Positions 50,686-60,245 of a DNA stretch of 64,000 nt are shown in pieces. The notes under the pieces were generated by a model. That model was not told the origin of the DNA, did not search any database, and was given only the letters and a program-made list of their open reading frames with translations. The stretch covers positions 1 through 64,000 of the forward strand of contig CAMAYU010000010.1 in assembly GCA_945862235.1 (NCBI GenBank). Reading direction: 5' to 3'. Positions within the stretch are counted from its first letter, which is position 1. The number at the start of each line of letters is the position of its first letter. Both the position numbers and the translations under genes were made by a program. The DNA comes from Schlesneria paludicola DSM 18645. Its GTDB lineage: Bacteria; Planctomycetota; Planctomycetia; Planctomycetales; Planctomycetaceae.

Positions 50686-53226
50686 ATGATGCCGCCGAAT
50701 TCGCCTTCGTTTGATGAACTTTGGAAATCCTATCGCAGCCTCGCCTCGGTCTATGACGAGGCGTTTGCGTCGCTTGGAACGCTGCGTCCACATTGGGCCG
50801 ATCTGCGTGACGGCCTCAACGGCTACACGCTCGACGAGTTCACCCGTCGCACGGCGCAGGCCGAACGGTTTCTCAACGACAACGGCGTGACATTCGATGT
50901 GTTCCGCGAGAAGGAAACGCAGCAGCGACTGTGGCAGCTCGATCTGATCCCGATGATTCTTCCGGCGGCCGAGTGGTCGCAGGTGGAGGCCGGTCTGGAT
51001 CAACGAGGCCGGTTGCTCGAAGCGATCATCGACGACATTCACGGTCGGCAGCGAGTCCTCAAAGAGGGGCTGCTTCCTCCCGGCGTGGTCTTCGGGCATC
51101 CGAGGTTCTCGCGTCCGTTCGTCGGCCTGCATGATCGCAAGACCAGTTCGATGATCGTCTATGCGGCGGAGTTGGCACGCGGGCCGAGCGGTCAGTGGTT
51201 CGTCATGGCCGACCGGGCGGATGCTCCTGTTGGCGCGGGCTTCGCGCTGGAGAACCGCATCGTCACGTCGCGCACCGTGCCGCAGCTCATGCACCATCAG
51301 CCGGTGCAGCGACTCGCCTCGTTCTTCCAGAGATTGCAGAACGCTCTGAAAGAGCTAGCACTGAAGCGTTCGGACAACCCGCGCATCGTGCTGCTCAGCC
51401 CCGGCCCGCACAGCCGCTACTACTTTGAAGATGTCTACTTGGCGGGCTATCTCGGTTACACGCTGGCTCAAGGGGCGGACCTTGCGGTGCGCGATGAGCG
51501 GGTGTTTTTGAAGACGCTCGCGGGGCTGTTGCCGGTCGATGTGATCCTGTCACGCGGGACCGATCGCGGCATCGACCCGCTGGAACTGGGAGGCAACTCG
51601 CTGCACGGCGTCCCCGGCCTGTTGCAAGCTCTGCGTCAGGGAACGGTCAGCCTAGCGAACATGCCCGGCTGCGGACTGGTCGAGGCCCCCGTCTTCATGG
51701 CGTTTCTTCCGGCCCTGTGTCGCGGCCTGTTGGGTGAAGAACTGCAACTGGCCTCCATCGCGACGTGGTGGTGCGGCGATGACGCGGCGCGAAGTTACGT
51801 TGTCGAGCATCTCGATCAGCTTGTCATCAAGCCCGCGTTTGAAGCGAGCGGCAGTGAAGAGATCGTGGGTGAACGGCTCTCGTCGGCCGAACGAGAACAA
51901 CTCCTGATCCGCATCGCCGAGAAGCCTCACGCCTTTGTGGCTCAGGAAAAAATCACTCGTTCCGCCGTCCCGGTGTTTGGTGCAGACGGGAAACTGCATA
52001 GCGGACACGCCGCCGTTCGAACGTTCCTCGTCTCGGACGGGCCGGGCTACCGACTGATGCCGGGGGGACTGACCCGAATCGCGATGACACCCGATCCGAT
52101 GGAACTGTCGATCTCGGCTGGTTTCGGCAGCAAAGACCTGTGGGTCTTGTCGGACGGACCGGTTGATCAAGTGACGCTGCTGCAAGCGATCGACAAACCG
52201 GTGGCGTTGCGGCGGAGCGGGGCCTTGTTCCCGAGTCGCGTCGCTGACGATCTGTTCTGGCTTGGCTGGGCGATGGAACGAGTCGATTTCCTCGCGCGAC
52301 TCATTCGCGCTGTCGCCGAACGGCTCACCGCCGATCCCGAAACGGCCAGCGCGGAACTGCCGACGTTGGTGCGGTCTCTCGTCGAACAGGGACAACTCGA
52401 ACCGGGCTTCGCGGTGGAAGAGTTCTCGTCGCAATTGCCGCACCTCGACAAGGCTCTGCCTCATGCGGTGCTCGATGTCAGCGAGTCGAACGGGTTGGGA
52501 TTCGCCGTCGCCGAGATGCTGCGGATCGGCTCGCTCGTTCGCGACCGGCTGTCCCCCGATACGTGGCTGACCATTCATCAAACCTGCTCCGATTTTCAGA
52601 AAACTCGTTCGTCGGATCGAACTGACGCCTCAAGCCTGCTGGCTCAGATCAACGTGTTGATCGCGGACTTGGCTTCGGTGAGCGGACTGATTCAGGACGG
52701 CATGATTCGCGGCCCGGCATGGCGGTTTCTCGACTTGGGCCGTCGGATTGAACGCGGCCGCGACACGGCCTCGCTGCTGCGCACGGTCTTGTCCGCGGAT
52801 GAGATTCAAAACCGCGCGGTCCTCCGTTCGCTGCTCGAAGTTCTCGACTGCCGCATGACGTATCGGTCGCGTTATCTCGACAACGTGCAGCCCAACGCCG
52901 TCTTGGACCTGTTCATCACGGACGAGACCAATCCGCGCTCGCTGGCCTTTCAAGCGATCGCCATTGCTGACCATGTCGATGCTCTGCCACAAGACTCCTC
53001 CAGCCCGCTGCGCACCGAAGAGAAGCGACTGGCGATGGCCGCACTGCACGCCGTCCGCATGGTCACGCCACAGCAACTCGAAGCGACCGGACTGATCGAC
53101 ATCCAACAGGTGCTGTCTGATGTCGATCGTCACTTCAAGGCGCTGACCGATCTGCTCCAGTTGCGTTACCTGCTGCACTCGGGCACGCCGAGGCAGATCA
53201 CCGGCGAGGGAGATGTCTTCGCATGA
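50686..53226 (+). CDS. Circularly permuted ATP-grasp protein fused to alpha-E domain
   Basis: This 846-residue protein joins two families that are often separate. The first ~500 residues are a circularly permuted type 2 ATP-grasp (DUF404/DUF407) domain: ERFLNDNGVTFDVFREKE, RQRVLKEGLLPPGVVFGHPR, DVILSRGTDRGIDPLELGGN, LDQLVIKPAFEASGSEEIVG and YRLMPGGLTRIAM. The C-terminal ~330 residues are an alpha-E (DUF403) helical domain starting near SRVADDLFWLGWAMERVDFL. ATP-grasp enzymes of this group are predicted carboxylate-amine ligases. The stop overlaps the ATG of the next transglutaminase gene by four bases, so the two are coupled. The ATG at 50686 or 50689 is the likely start. Confidence 0.9.
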   Translation: MMPPNSPSFDELWKSYRSLASVYDEAFASLGTLRPHWADLRDGLNGYTLDEFTRRTAQAERFLNDNGVTFDVFREKETQQRLWQLDLIPMILPAAEWSQVEAGLDQRGRLLEAIIDDIHGRQRVLKEGLLPPGVVFGHPRFSRPFVGLHDRKTSSMIVYAAELARGPSGQWFVMADRADAPVGAGFALENRIVTSRTVPQLMHHQPVQRLASFFQRLQNALKELALKRSDNPRIVLLSPGPHSRYYFEDVYLAGYLGYTLAQGADLAVRDERVFLKTLAGLLPVDVILSRGTDRGIDPLELGGNSLHGVPGLLQALRQGTVSLANMPGCGLVEAPVFMAFLPALCRGLLGEELQLASIATWWCGDDAARSYVVEHLDQLVIKPAFEASGSEEIVGERLSSAEREQLLIRIAEKPHAFVAQEKITRSAVPVFGADGKLHSGHAAVRTFLVSDGPGYRLMPGGLTRIAMTPDPMELSISAGFGSKDLWVLSDGPVDQVTLLQAIDKPVALRRSGALFPSRVADDLFWLGWAMERVDFLARLIRAVAERLTADPETASAELPTLVRSLVEQGQLEPGFAVEEFSSQLPHLDKALPHAVLDVSESNGLGFAVAEMLRIGSLVRDRLSPDTWLTIHQTCSDFQKTRSSDRTDASSLLAQINVLIADLASVSGLIQDGMIRGPAWRFLDLGRRIERGRDTASLLRTVLSADEIQNRAVLRSLLEVLDCRMTYRSRYLDNVQPNAVLDLFITDETNPRSLAFQAIAIADHVDALPQDSSSPLRTEEKRLAMAALHAVRMVTPQQLEATGLIDIQQVLSDVDRHFKALTDLLQLRYLLHSGTPRQITGEGDVFA

Positions 53227-54107
53227 AATACCGCATCACTCACGAGACGACTTATCACGGCGACCAGCCCGTTTCCGTCTGCCACAACGAGGCCTGGCTC
53301 AAGCCGCGGGACACGCCCTTTCAGTGCTTGGAAGATCACCAACTGGAGGCCCATCCTTCGCCAACCAGCCTCAACCATCGCCGCGATTATTTCGGCAATC
53401 ACGTCTGGGCGTTCTCGTTCAACCGAGGCTACGACAAGATGACGGTCACGTCGGTCAGCGAGGTCACACTGTGCGAACGAACGGTGCCGCCCGTCGAACA
53501 AACTCCGGCGTGGGACCAGCTCGCACAGACCTTGCGAACGCCGACGACTCCCGCAGACTTGGCGGCGAGTGAGTTCACGTTTGATTCATCGCGCAGCATC
53601 GGACTCAAGCCACTCACCGAGTACGCGCGCAAATCGTTTCCGCCGGGACGACCACTTCTCGCCGCAGCGACCGAACTGACCGAACGGATTTTTCGAGACT
53701 TCACCTACGACCCACGAGCCACCACCGTGACGACGCCCGTCGATGAAGTCTTTCGATTGAAGAAAGGAGTCTGCCAAGACTTCGCTCATCTTCAGATTGC
53801 CGCGCTCCGCTCGCTGGGTCTCGCCGCGCGGTACGTCAGTGGGTACTTGAGAACTCGCCCCGCCCCCGGCAAGCCGCGACTGGTCGGTGCTGACGCCTCG
53901 CACGCGTGGCTATCGGTCTATCTCGGGGGCGGCGAATGGCTCGACCTCGATCCGACCAACAACGTCGTCCCCAACCTAGAACACATCACGGTCGCATGGG
54001 GCCGCGACTACAGCGATGTCTGCCCCCTGAAGGGAGTCTTCATCGGCGGTGGCCGCCACTCACTGAGCGTCAGCGTCGATGTCGCGCTGATCGACCCTCA
54101 GCCGTAG
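53223..54107 (+). CDS. Transglutaminase-like domain protein
   Basis: This 294-residue protein has the N-terminal beta domain (KYRITHETTYHGDQPVSVCH) and the transglutaminase-like core. The triad shows as Cys in FRLKKGVCQDFAHLQIAALR, His in DASHAWLSVYLGGGEW and Asp in LDLDPTNN. It is normal in length for the family. The stop TAG lies inside the left arm of a palindrome, so the last codons may be element-derived. With the coupled upstream ATP-grasp/alpha-E gene it forms the standard three-part cluster predicted to make and process peptide-like amide linkages. Confidence 0.92.
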   Translation: MKYRITHETTYHGDQPVSVCHNEAWLKPRDTPFQCLEDHQLEAHPSPTSLNHRRDYFGNHVWAFSFNRGYDKMTVTSVSEVTLCERTVPPVEQTPAWDQLAQTLRTPTTPADLAASEFTFDSSRSIGLKPLTEYARKSFPPGRPLLAAATELTERIFRDFTYDPRATTVTTPVDEVFRLKKGVCQDFAHLQIAALRSLGLAARYVSGYLRTRPAPGKPRLVGADASHAWLSVYLGGGEWLDLDPTNNVVPNLEHITVAWGRDYSDVCPLKGVFIGGGRHSLSVSVDVALIDPQP

Positions 54108-54276
54108 GGTAAGCCTCTCGCTTGCCCATGTCCTTGGGCGATCGGCAAGACTTGATTGACCCAACGTAGACGTGTCACTCCGTGACACGAACCGTTCCCG
54201 CCACGGAGTGTCGGGTCTACTTTCTCTTGCCGGTCGCCTTAGAACGGCGACGGGCAAGCGAGACGCTTACCCTACG
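54103..54276. repeat. Nested palindrome between convergent genes, holding both stop codons
   Basis: The outer 25-base arms (54103-54127 and 54252-54276; start CGTAGGGTAAG) differ at one position. An inner pair around TAGACGTGTCACTCCGTG and CACGGAGTGTCGGGTCTA is nested inside. The TAG in the left arm stops the rightward transglutaminase gene, and its mirror image stops the leftward alpha-E gene. It could serve as a two-way terminator. Confidence 0.85.
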
Positions 54277-55264
54277 TTTGCGTCTGGCTCTGTGTCGGCC
54301 CGGATAGCGATTCCAGCGCGAGTGGCTTCACGGCGAAGAACGCTTCAAACACGGCCGCATCCAGATCGTTGAGCTTCGTCTGGAACGAGTCGATGAACTC
54401 GTGCAGCCCGACTTGGATGATGTCGGCCGGTTGGGCGAACTCGAACTCGGCGCGCAGTCGTCCGACGCGGCGTTCGGCCAGCGAACGATAGGTTCCGGCG
54501 GACGAACCGGTGATCGCGCGCAGCGACTCCTCGACCCGATGCAGGCAGTACTTCACCGAGCGCGGAAAGTCATGATCGAGCATTAAAAAACCGACGACAT
54601 TCTCCGGCGTGATCCGCCCGCGCACGCGCCGGTACATTTCCAAAGCACTCGCTGACTTGAGCAGCGCCGACCACTGAATCACATCGAGCGGCGTGCCGAC
54701 TTCGTTCGAGGTCGGCAAGAGGATGAAGTACTTCACGTCCAAGATGCGCGACGTTTTGTCGGCTCGCTCGATGCTGCGGCCCATCCGTGAGAAGTGCCAA
54801 GCTTCATCGCGCGACATCAGCGACTCCATGACGCCGACCAACAACTGACTGAACCGCTTGACTTCGTTCAGAAATTCTCCGGTTCGTTCGGTCGTCTCGG
54901 CCAAGGCCGCTCCACGCACGAACAGATAGAACTTGTTCAGTTCCTCCCAGACTTCCGAGGGTAAGCTACCTCGAATCGTGCGAGCGTTTTCGCGCGCCGA
55001 GTACAGACACGACACGATCGAATTCGAGTTGTCTCGATCAAACGTGAGGAACTGCCACGCACTCTCGCGCGTCGCCGGGCCGTAGCGTTCCGCGAAGACT
55101 TCATGATCGCCAGTGGTCGCCACCAGCGGAGACCACTGCTGGTCGATGCTCTCACCGAGGTCGAGCGTCAGGTGCATATTGACATCGAGAAAACGCGCGA
55201 TGTTCTCGGCCCGCTCGATATAGCGGCTCAACCAAAACATGGAATCGGCAACACGGCTCAGCAT
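54272..55264 (-). CDS. Alpha-E domain protein (DUF403)
   Basis: This 330-residue helical protein starts MLSRVADSMFWLSRYIERAE, the family hallmark, followed by NIARFLDVNMHLTLD. Further on are FDRDNSNSIVSCLYSARENA and RSIERADKTSRILDVKYF. Alpha-E proteins accompany permuted ATP-grasp enzymes and may act with them as a two-part ligase. It is a stand-alone paralogue of the domain fused in the gene at 50686. The ATP-grasp gene upstream on the same strand is about 410 bases away. The C-terminal residues (SGPTQSQTQT) run into the palindrome. Confidence 0.92.
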   Translation of the reverse strand: MLSRVADSMFWLSRYIERAENIARFLDVNMHLTLDLGESIDQQWSPLVATTGDHEVFAERYGPATRESAWQFLTFDRDNSNSIVSCLYSARENARTIRGSLPSEVWEELNKFYLFVRGAALAETTERTGEFLNEVKRFSQLLVGVMESLMSRDEAWHFSRMGRSIERADKTSRILDVKYFILLPTSNEVGTPLDVIQWSALLKSASALEMYRRVRGRITPENVVGFLMLDHDFPRSVKYCLHRVEESLRAITGSSAGTYRSLAERRVGRLRAEFEFAQPADIIQVGLHEFIDSFQTKLNDLDAAVFEAFFAVKPLALESLSGPTQSQTQT

Positions 55265-55385
55265 GGGGGAAGCTCAAGGTTGAAGTCGTTAAGTCGGACA
55301 GCAGCGGAACTCAAGCAAGGAAGAGGGGAACGCTGATCTCCACTGATCGCCCTGATGCAGACAAATCAAATCCGTTCTCAAGCGA

Positions 55386-55557
55386 GGCTTTGTTTTGAAA
55401 CCCCTTCCCACTGGCCGGTGTGGTCGTCAGGCCTTTGCGCTACATCCAAATCCGGTCGTCATCAACAAACAACCGGTCGTCATCAACAAACAAGTAGTGC
55501 AAAAACCGAATTCCACAGGGACAAACCCGGTGGGGTGAGTTTCAAGCCAAAAGACCA
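55386..55557. repeat. Decayed inverted repeat with tandem repeat in the loop
   Basis: The right part (GTAGTGCAAAAACC ... GACAAACCCGGTGGGGTGAG) is clearly related to the right arm of the element at 8890-9079. The left arm is much decayed. The loop carries two exact copies of a 21-base unit (55452-55472 and 55473-55493, starting CCGGTCGTCATCAACAAAC), different from the unit at 8961. The remainder of the 55265-55673 gap shows no gene. Confidence 0.65.
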
Positions 55558-55673
55558 GTTGAAATCAGTGTCGATCAGCGGAGATCAGTGTTCCCATTTC
55601 TTCTGCTGGTACTCCGTGTTTGATCCGCGTTCTCTGTGTCAGCGAGTTCTTCAGTTTTGATTCTGCGGCGTTG

Positions 55674-57176
55674 TCACGCAAGTACGGAGCCGTTCGCAGT
55701 TGAGTCCATAAAGTTCGGGCGACGGGCGAACTCTTCGCGTGCCGGTTCGGCCAAGACCCACGTGTCCTTGCTTCCTCCGCCTTGAGACGAGTTCACGATC
55801 AGCGAGCCTTTGCGAAGTGCGACGCGCGTCAGTCCACCCGGTAGGACGAAGATGTCTTTCCCGTACAGGACGTAAGGCCGCAGATCGACGTGCCGGCCTT
55901 CGAGGTGATCGTCCACGATCGTCGGGACGCGCGAGAGTGACAGCACGGGCTGAGCGATGTAGTTGCGAGGGTTCGCGCGAATCTGCGCGGCGTATTTCTG
56001 AAGCTCGTCCTTCGAGGCACGCGGCCCGATCAGGATGCCGTATCCGCCAGACTCATTCGTCGGCTTGATGACCAGTTCCTGCATGTGTTCGAGGACATAT
56101 TGCAGGTCATCCGGTTCGGAGCAGATGCGCGTCGGGACGTTCTTCAGGATCGGCTCTTCATCGAGATAAAACTTGATGATCTGGGGGACGTAAGCGTAGA
56201 CCGCCTTGTCATCGGCGACGCCTGTTCCCGGCGCATTGGCGAGCGTGACGCGGCCCTTGCGATAGACCTCCATCAAACCGGGAACACCTAACGTCGAGTC
56301 GGCTCGGAACGTGAGCGGATCGAGGAACGTGTCGTCGATGCGGCGGTAGATCACGTCCACGCGCTGCAAGCCTTGAGTCGTCCTCATGCAGACGTAGCCG
56401 TCCGACACCACCAAGTCCGAGCCTTCCACCAGCTCCACGCCCATCTGCTGCGCGAGGAAGCTGTGTTCAAAGTAGGCCGAGTTATAGATGCCCGGCGTCA
56501 GCACAACGGCCTTCGGAGCGTGGCCATTCACCGGCGCGACGTGCTGCAACGTTTCGAGCAATCGTTCGGGATAGTCTTCGACCGGTTGAATCCTGAGACC
56601 ACCGAAGATTTGCGGGAACGTTCGCTTCATCACCTCGCGGTTCTCGATGACGTACGAAACCCCCGACGGGCAGCGGAGATTGTCTTCGAGGACATAGAAC
56701 TCGCCGTCCGCATCGCGCACGAGATCGGTTCCAACGACGTGGCACCAGACTCCCCCCGGCGGCTTCAGCCCAACGCACTGCGGCAGATAACACGGTGCCG
56801 ACAGCAAGAGGTCTCGCGGAACAACGCCCTCGTTGAGAATCCGCTGCTCGCCATAGACATCCGCCACGAACATATTGAGCGCCCGGATGCGCTGCTTCAG
56901 CCCGCGATCAATCTTGTTCCATTCCGTGGCATCGACGATGCGAGGGACAATGTCGAACGGCCAGACTTTCTCAGTCCCCGCCTCGTGCCCATACACGGCA
57001 AACGTGATCCCCATGTTGAGCAACGTCAGGTCTGCCGCCTTCTGCCGTCGGACCAATTCGCCGTCGGACAGCAAAGCCAACCGCTTCGCCAAGGCATCCG
57101 CCCCGCCGCGCGGTTGCCCTGCGGTATCGAACATCTCGTCATAGAAACCGTCGGTGGAATAGTTATCCAAACGCAT
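55674..57176 (-). CDS. Circularly permuted type 2 ATP-grasp protein
   Basis: This 500-residue protein is the stand-alone form of the DUF404/DUF407 ATP-grasp family: [97 protein letters not shown] and [20 protein letters not shown]. It is predicted to ligate a carboxylate to an amine using ATP; substrates are unknown. With the alpha-E gene downstream on the same strand it forms a second ATP-grasp/alpha-E pair facing the fused version. Confidence 0.93.
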   Translation of the reverse strand: MRLDNYSTDGFYDEMFDTAGQPRGGADALAKRLALLSDGELVRRQKAADLTLLNMGITFAVYGHEAGTEKVWPFDIVPRIVDATEWNKIDRGLKQRIRALNMFVADVYGEQRILNEGVVPRDLLLSAPCYLPQCVGLKPPGGVWCHVVGTDLVRDADGEFYVLEDNLRCPSGVSYVIENREVMKRTFPQIFGGLRIQPVEDYPERLLETLQHVAPVNGHAPKAVVLTPGIYNSAYFEHSFLAQQMGVELVEGSDLVVSDGYVCMRTTQGLQRVDVIYRRIDDTFLDPLTFRADSTLGVPGLMEVYRKGRVTLANAPGTGVADDKAVYAYVPQIIKFYLDEEPILKNVPTRICSEPDDLQYVLEHMQELVIKPTNESGGYGILIGPRASKDELQKYAAQIRANPRNYIAQPVLSLSRVPTIVDDHLEGRHVDLRPYVLYGKDIFVLPGGLTRVALRKGSLIVNSSQGGGSKDTWVLAEPAREEFARRPNFMDSTANGSVLA

Positions 57177-57611
57177 GAGTTGACCACGCCAAGAGTGAGG
57201 GAAACTCGATCCCGATCAAGCGATGTGTGAAGCAGCCGACCTTCGAGAAACCACAACCAAGCAACCGGCATACCGAAGCGGACTGCGCTTCATTGAGTCG
57301 AGCAGACAACGCACAGCGATGTCCGATGCCACTCAATAACAACTTAGGAATAAGGGTGCCTGCCGCTCGTTGTCGAGCCGTGCAGCGTCCGGCCTCGGTC
57401 CTTCAGCCTCGCAGATTGCCTTTGAAACGGGCACCAGCTTGTGAGGATGAGGCAACTCCGTTCCCGCGACCGTTTCAAACGACATCTGGGGATCGACAAC
57501 AAATTCCGAACCAAGCCGATGTAGCAGGCCCGCCAGAGTCACCCCCCCACGACTCAATCACAAAGTCTGCGTCCTAACCGCCCCATATTTCACCGAGCTG
57601 CTAACCTCAGG
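57177..57611. other. Intergenic region, nothing recognised
   Basis: This spacer lies between the leftward PLP decarboxylase and ATP-grasp genes. Short frames on both strands show no family features. No clear palindrome or terminator is seen. Confidence 0.4.
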
Positions 57612-59264
57612 CTACTTGTGATCCTCCGCCGCGATCTTCACCCTCGCCTTCCACAGCGATTGCAGCACCGCGTCGATGTACTGTTCTTCGGCGAAGGGGC
57701 TGAGGATGTAGCTTTTGAGGGCGGCCATTGGTTCGCCGTAGTCGGTCTCGCGGTAGCAATCGGTGAGCGAGATGACGACGCCTTCGCCCTTCAGTGCGTC
57801 TTCTTGGACGAGATGGAAGATGCGGCGGTTGTAGTCGTTGTGGGCGCGGAGTTGGTCGCGGAACGAGGCATCTTTTTGTTCGCGCTCGAGGACGCCGAAG
57901 GTGTCCACGCCGTCGGGGTAGACGCGGAACAATGTCACCGGCCCGAAGTTGCCTCGATTGCAGACGGTCGTTGCCGCGTGGCCTTCCAAGTGTTCGCGCA
58001 GGACTTCGGCCATCGAGACGACATGGCCGAGCAACGACCTCAATCCGTTCTTGCCGAACAGCCGCAGATTGGCCAACGCGGCGAGTGGCCCGCTGCCGGA
58101 ACGCGAGGTCTCCAGCGTGTAGCGGCCGGGGTGATAGTGCCCGTCGTGGAAGAGGTACGGCGTGTCCGACTGCTTGCGTGAGATCAGCTCCAGATCGTGA
58201 GCGTCCTTCACGAGGAACAGCGTCGAGACGTAGGGACAGAAGCCCGTCTTGTGAAAGTCGACCCCAATCGAATCGGCAAGCGGCAGCTTTTCGATGCGAC
58301 GCTTCGTCCCGGCGAGTGCCCTGACCGTGCGATGCCGGAAGCCGAGCGAGTTCTTATCAAAATCGTAGTCGTTGAAGACGGACCATGCCCAACCGATGAC
58401 GGCGTCCGCGTGAATGTGCGGTCGGTAATCGAGATGGAACTCGTCGATCAGTCGCTCGCGCACATCATGCAACGCGGCGAGATCGTCCAAGCCGAAGTGA
58501 TCGGTCGTTCCCATCGTCGCCACGATCGCCGCGATCTTGCCGCCGCTCTTCAAGATGTCGCGGGCCATCGACTCCAACAGACACGGACGAATCTCGTTCC
58601 GGTCGTCGCAGGGGACTTGAATCACGTTCTCCTGCCCGATGCCGAGCCAGTTGGCCGCGCTCAGACAGGCGTAATGCGCCCGCTCGGAACAGAGGATCAC
58701 AGCTCGCTCACGCAGCCCTGCCCTGCCCGACCCCGGACACGCCTTTTCGAGACCCAGCTTCACGCCATACAGCAGCGTCGCCGTCCCGCCAAACGTGAAG
58801 AGGCCCGCCGAAGTTTGAGCGTCATACCCCACGAGGCTCGCCGTCATCGACGAGACTTCGACCTCGGCGACCGCCACTTGTCGAGACGATTCCTCGCTAC
58901 ACAAGTTCGGGTTGTAGATCGACGGCAACAGCCCGCCGATCACGCTGGCAATCGTCGGCGGCGGGATGACGTTGATCTGCGCACGCGGATGGCCCCAGAT
59001 AAACATCCCCGACAGATGATCCACCAATGTCTGCGTCACCTGTTCGAGCGGCCTCGGCCCGTCATCAACCGTGGACCGTTTGGCCGCGTCGTAGTCCAAG
59101 ACCGCCGGCTCTCCCAACAACGGCGACGCCGACTTCATCTCATCGAGTTGATCGAGCGCCCGCAGAAACGAGAACACGAAGTAAGCATCATGCACCCGAT
59201 CCGACACCGGCTGAGGAAACGCCTGACGCAACGAGGCCACGAGTTCGAGGTAAGGCGAGGTCAT
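57612..59264 (-). CDS. PLP-dependent decarboxylase (glutamate/aromatic amino acid decarboxylase family)
   Basis: This group II decarboxylase has 550 residues from the ATG at 59264 (MTSPYLELVASLRQAF); an earlier frame start adds an unlikely hydrophobic lead. Conserved elements include FIWGHPRAQINVIPPPTIAS, GLFTFGGTATLLYGVKLGLE (PLP phosphate region), IAAIVATMGTTDHFGLDDLA, HIHADAVIGWAWSVF (the Asp that binds the pyridine nitrogen) and SIGVDFHKTGFCPYVSTLF, whose Lys should bind PLP. PGRYTLETSRSGSGPLAALA follows. The substrate cannot be named. The context is not a known pathway. Confidence 0.9.
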   Translation of the reverse strand: MTSPYLELVASLRQAFPQPVSDRVHDAYFVFSFLRALDQLDEMKSASPLLGEPAVLDYDAAKRSTVDDGPRPLEQVTQTLVDHLSGMFIWGHPRAQINVIPPPTIASVIGGLLPSIYNPNLCSEESSRQVAVAEVEVSSMTASLVGYDAQTSAGLFTFGGTATLLYGVKLGLEKACPGSGRAGLRERAVILCSERAHYACLSAANWLGIGQENVIQVPCDDRNEIRPCLLESMARDILKSGGKIAAIVATMGTTDHFGLDDLAALHDVRERLIDEFHLDYRPHIHADAVIGWAWSVFNDYDFDKNSLGFRHRTVRALAGTKRRIEKLPLADSIGVDFHKTGFCPYVSTLFLVKDAHDLELISRKQSDTPYLFHDGHYHPGRYTLETSRSGSGPLAALANLRLFGKNGLRSLLGHVVSMAEVLREHLEGHAATTVCNRGNFGPVTLFRVYPDGVDTFGVLEREQKDASFRDQLRAHNDYNRRIFHLVQEDALKGEGVVISLTDCYRETDYGEPMAALKSYILSPFAEEQYIDAVLQSLWKARVKIAAEDHK

Positions 59265-59400
59265 GAGAGCAACCACTCCGTTGAAGGTCAGACAGGCGGA
59301 CGCGAGGTGAAGGCAGAGGCCAACCACGAATCTCACGAATAACACGAATGAAGAGAGGAACGTTGGTGAGTGAGTTCAGGAGTCAGGGAGCCAATTGCAG

Positions 59401-59769
59401 TCAGCCGATGTACGTGATCGCGTCACGCCACTCGTGCGGATCGCTCAATTGGTCTGCCAAGACCAAAAACTCGATGACCGCAGATAGTTGGCCATGAGGG
59501 CGAATCATGAAGACTCCCGGTGAATGGTGCCCCGCGATGAGATGCTGGTCGAGATGGGTTTTCATCGTCGATTGATCGCGCGTCACCAGAATTCGGTCTT
59601 GGTGTTTGGCCCACAGCAGAATCTCTGAGTCGTCTGTCCCCAATGGAACGCAATCGGGATCCCCGACGCGCACCACATCGAGTAGAGGCTCTGTCGTCGC
59701 ATTATGGCGACAGACCGCTGACCAAGCCGGACCGCGCAAGTGTTCATCGAAAACGAAGGCGAGCGGCAT
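59401..59769 (-). CDS. DUF5615 family PIN-like protein (putative toxin)
   Basis: This 122-residue protein has the PIN-like pattern: FVFDEHLRGPAWSAVCR with an early Asp-Glu, GTDDSEILLWAKHQDRILVT and RDQSTMKTHLDQH. Such DUF5615 proteins are found beside DUF433 genes, as here, and are viewed as toxin-antitoxin-like pairs. The gene starts four bases after the stop of the DUF433 gene, so the pair is co-transcribed. RNase activity is an inference from the fold. Confidence 0.82.
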   Translation of the reverse strand: MPLAFVFDEHLRGPAWSAVCRHNATTEPLLDVVRVGDPDCVPLGTDDSEILLWAKHQDRILVTRDQSTMKTHLDQHLIAGHHSPGVFMIRPHGQLSAVIEFLVLADQLSDPHEWRDAITYIG

Positions 59770-59773
59770 TTGA

Positions 59774-60106
59774 TCAGCCCACCCCAGCGATCTGCTTCAA
59801 GGCCAGCCGTCGTCGTAGCTCAGTGAGATTCGGAGTCGTTGCCGGTTCCGCGGCCTGTTGCGTGATCTCTTCGTGGCACTGTGCGACGTGAGCGTTGCTG
59901 TCGGCGAGGTTGTCCAGATGAAAGGCGATCACTTTGTAGATCGTCGCCAGCGGGAGCGTAGGGAACTCCTCCCACAGCATCTCTGCCGAGCAGCCTTCGT
60001 TAAACCGTGCCAAGACGTGGTGATATCCGATCCGGTGTCCCGTGAACCGAATGAATCCATCCGCATTCGTCGTCAGAAAATCAGGCAATTCTGCTGAAAA
60101 GGCCAT
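59774..60106 (-). CDS. DUF433 family protein (putative antitoxin)
   Basis: This protein of about 110 residues has the DUF433 winged-helix-like sequence: DGFIRFTGHRIGYHHVLARF, NEGCSAEMLWEEFPTLPLAT and IYKVIAFHLDN. The C-terminal tail is likely the part that contacts its PIN-like partner, whose gene follows directly. DUF433 proteins usually act as DNA-binding antitoxins that repress their own operon. A GTG three codons upstream (60115) is an alternative start. Confidence 0.82.
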   Translation of the reverse strand: MAFSAELPDFLTTNADGFIRFTGHRIGYHHVLARFNEGCSAEMLWEEFPTLPLATIYKVIAFHLDNLADSNAHVAQCHEEITQQAAEPATTPNLTELRRRLALKQIAGVG

Positions 60107-60245
60107 CGCACCCACCCCGTCCTCTTTTCTTGTCTGTCAGACATGAGCCACTCTCACTCACAGGTTATCCTGCACCGCCAGTTGATTCCACAAGTGGTTG
60201 GAGTCACCTCATTCCAGCGGACACATTCATTCAGGAGGAAGCAGC

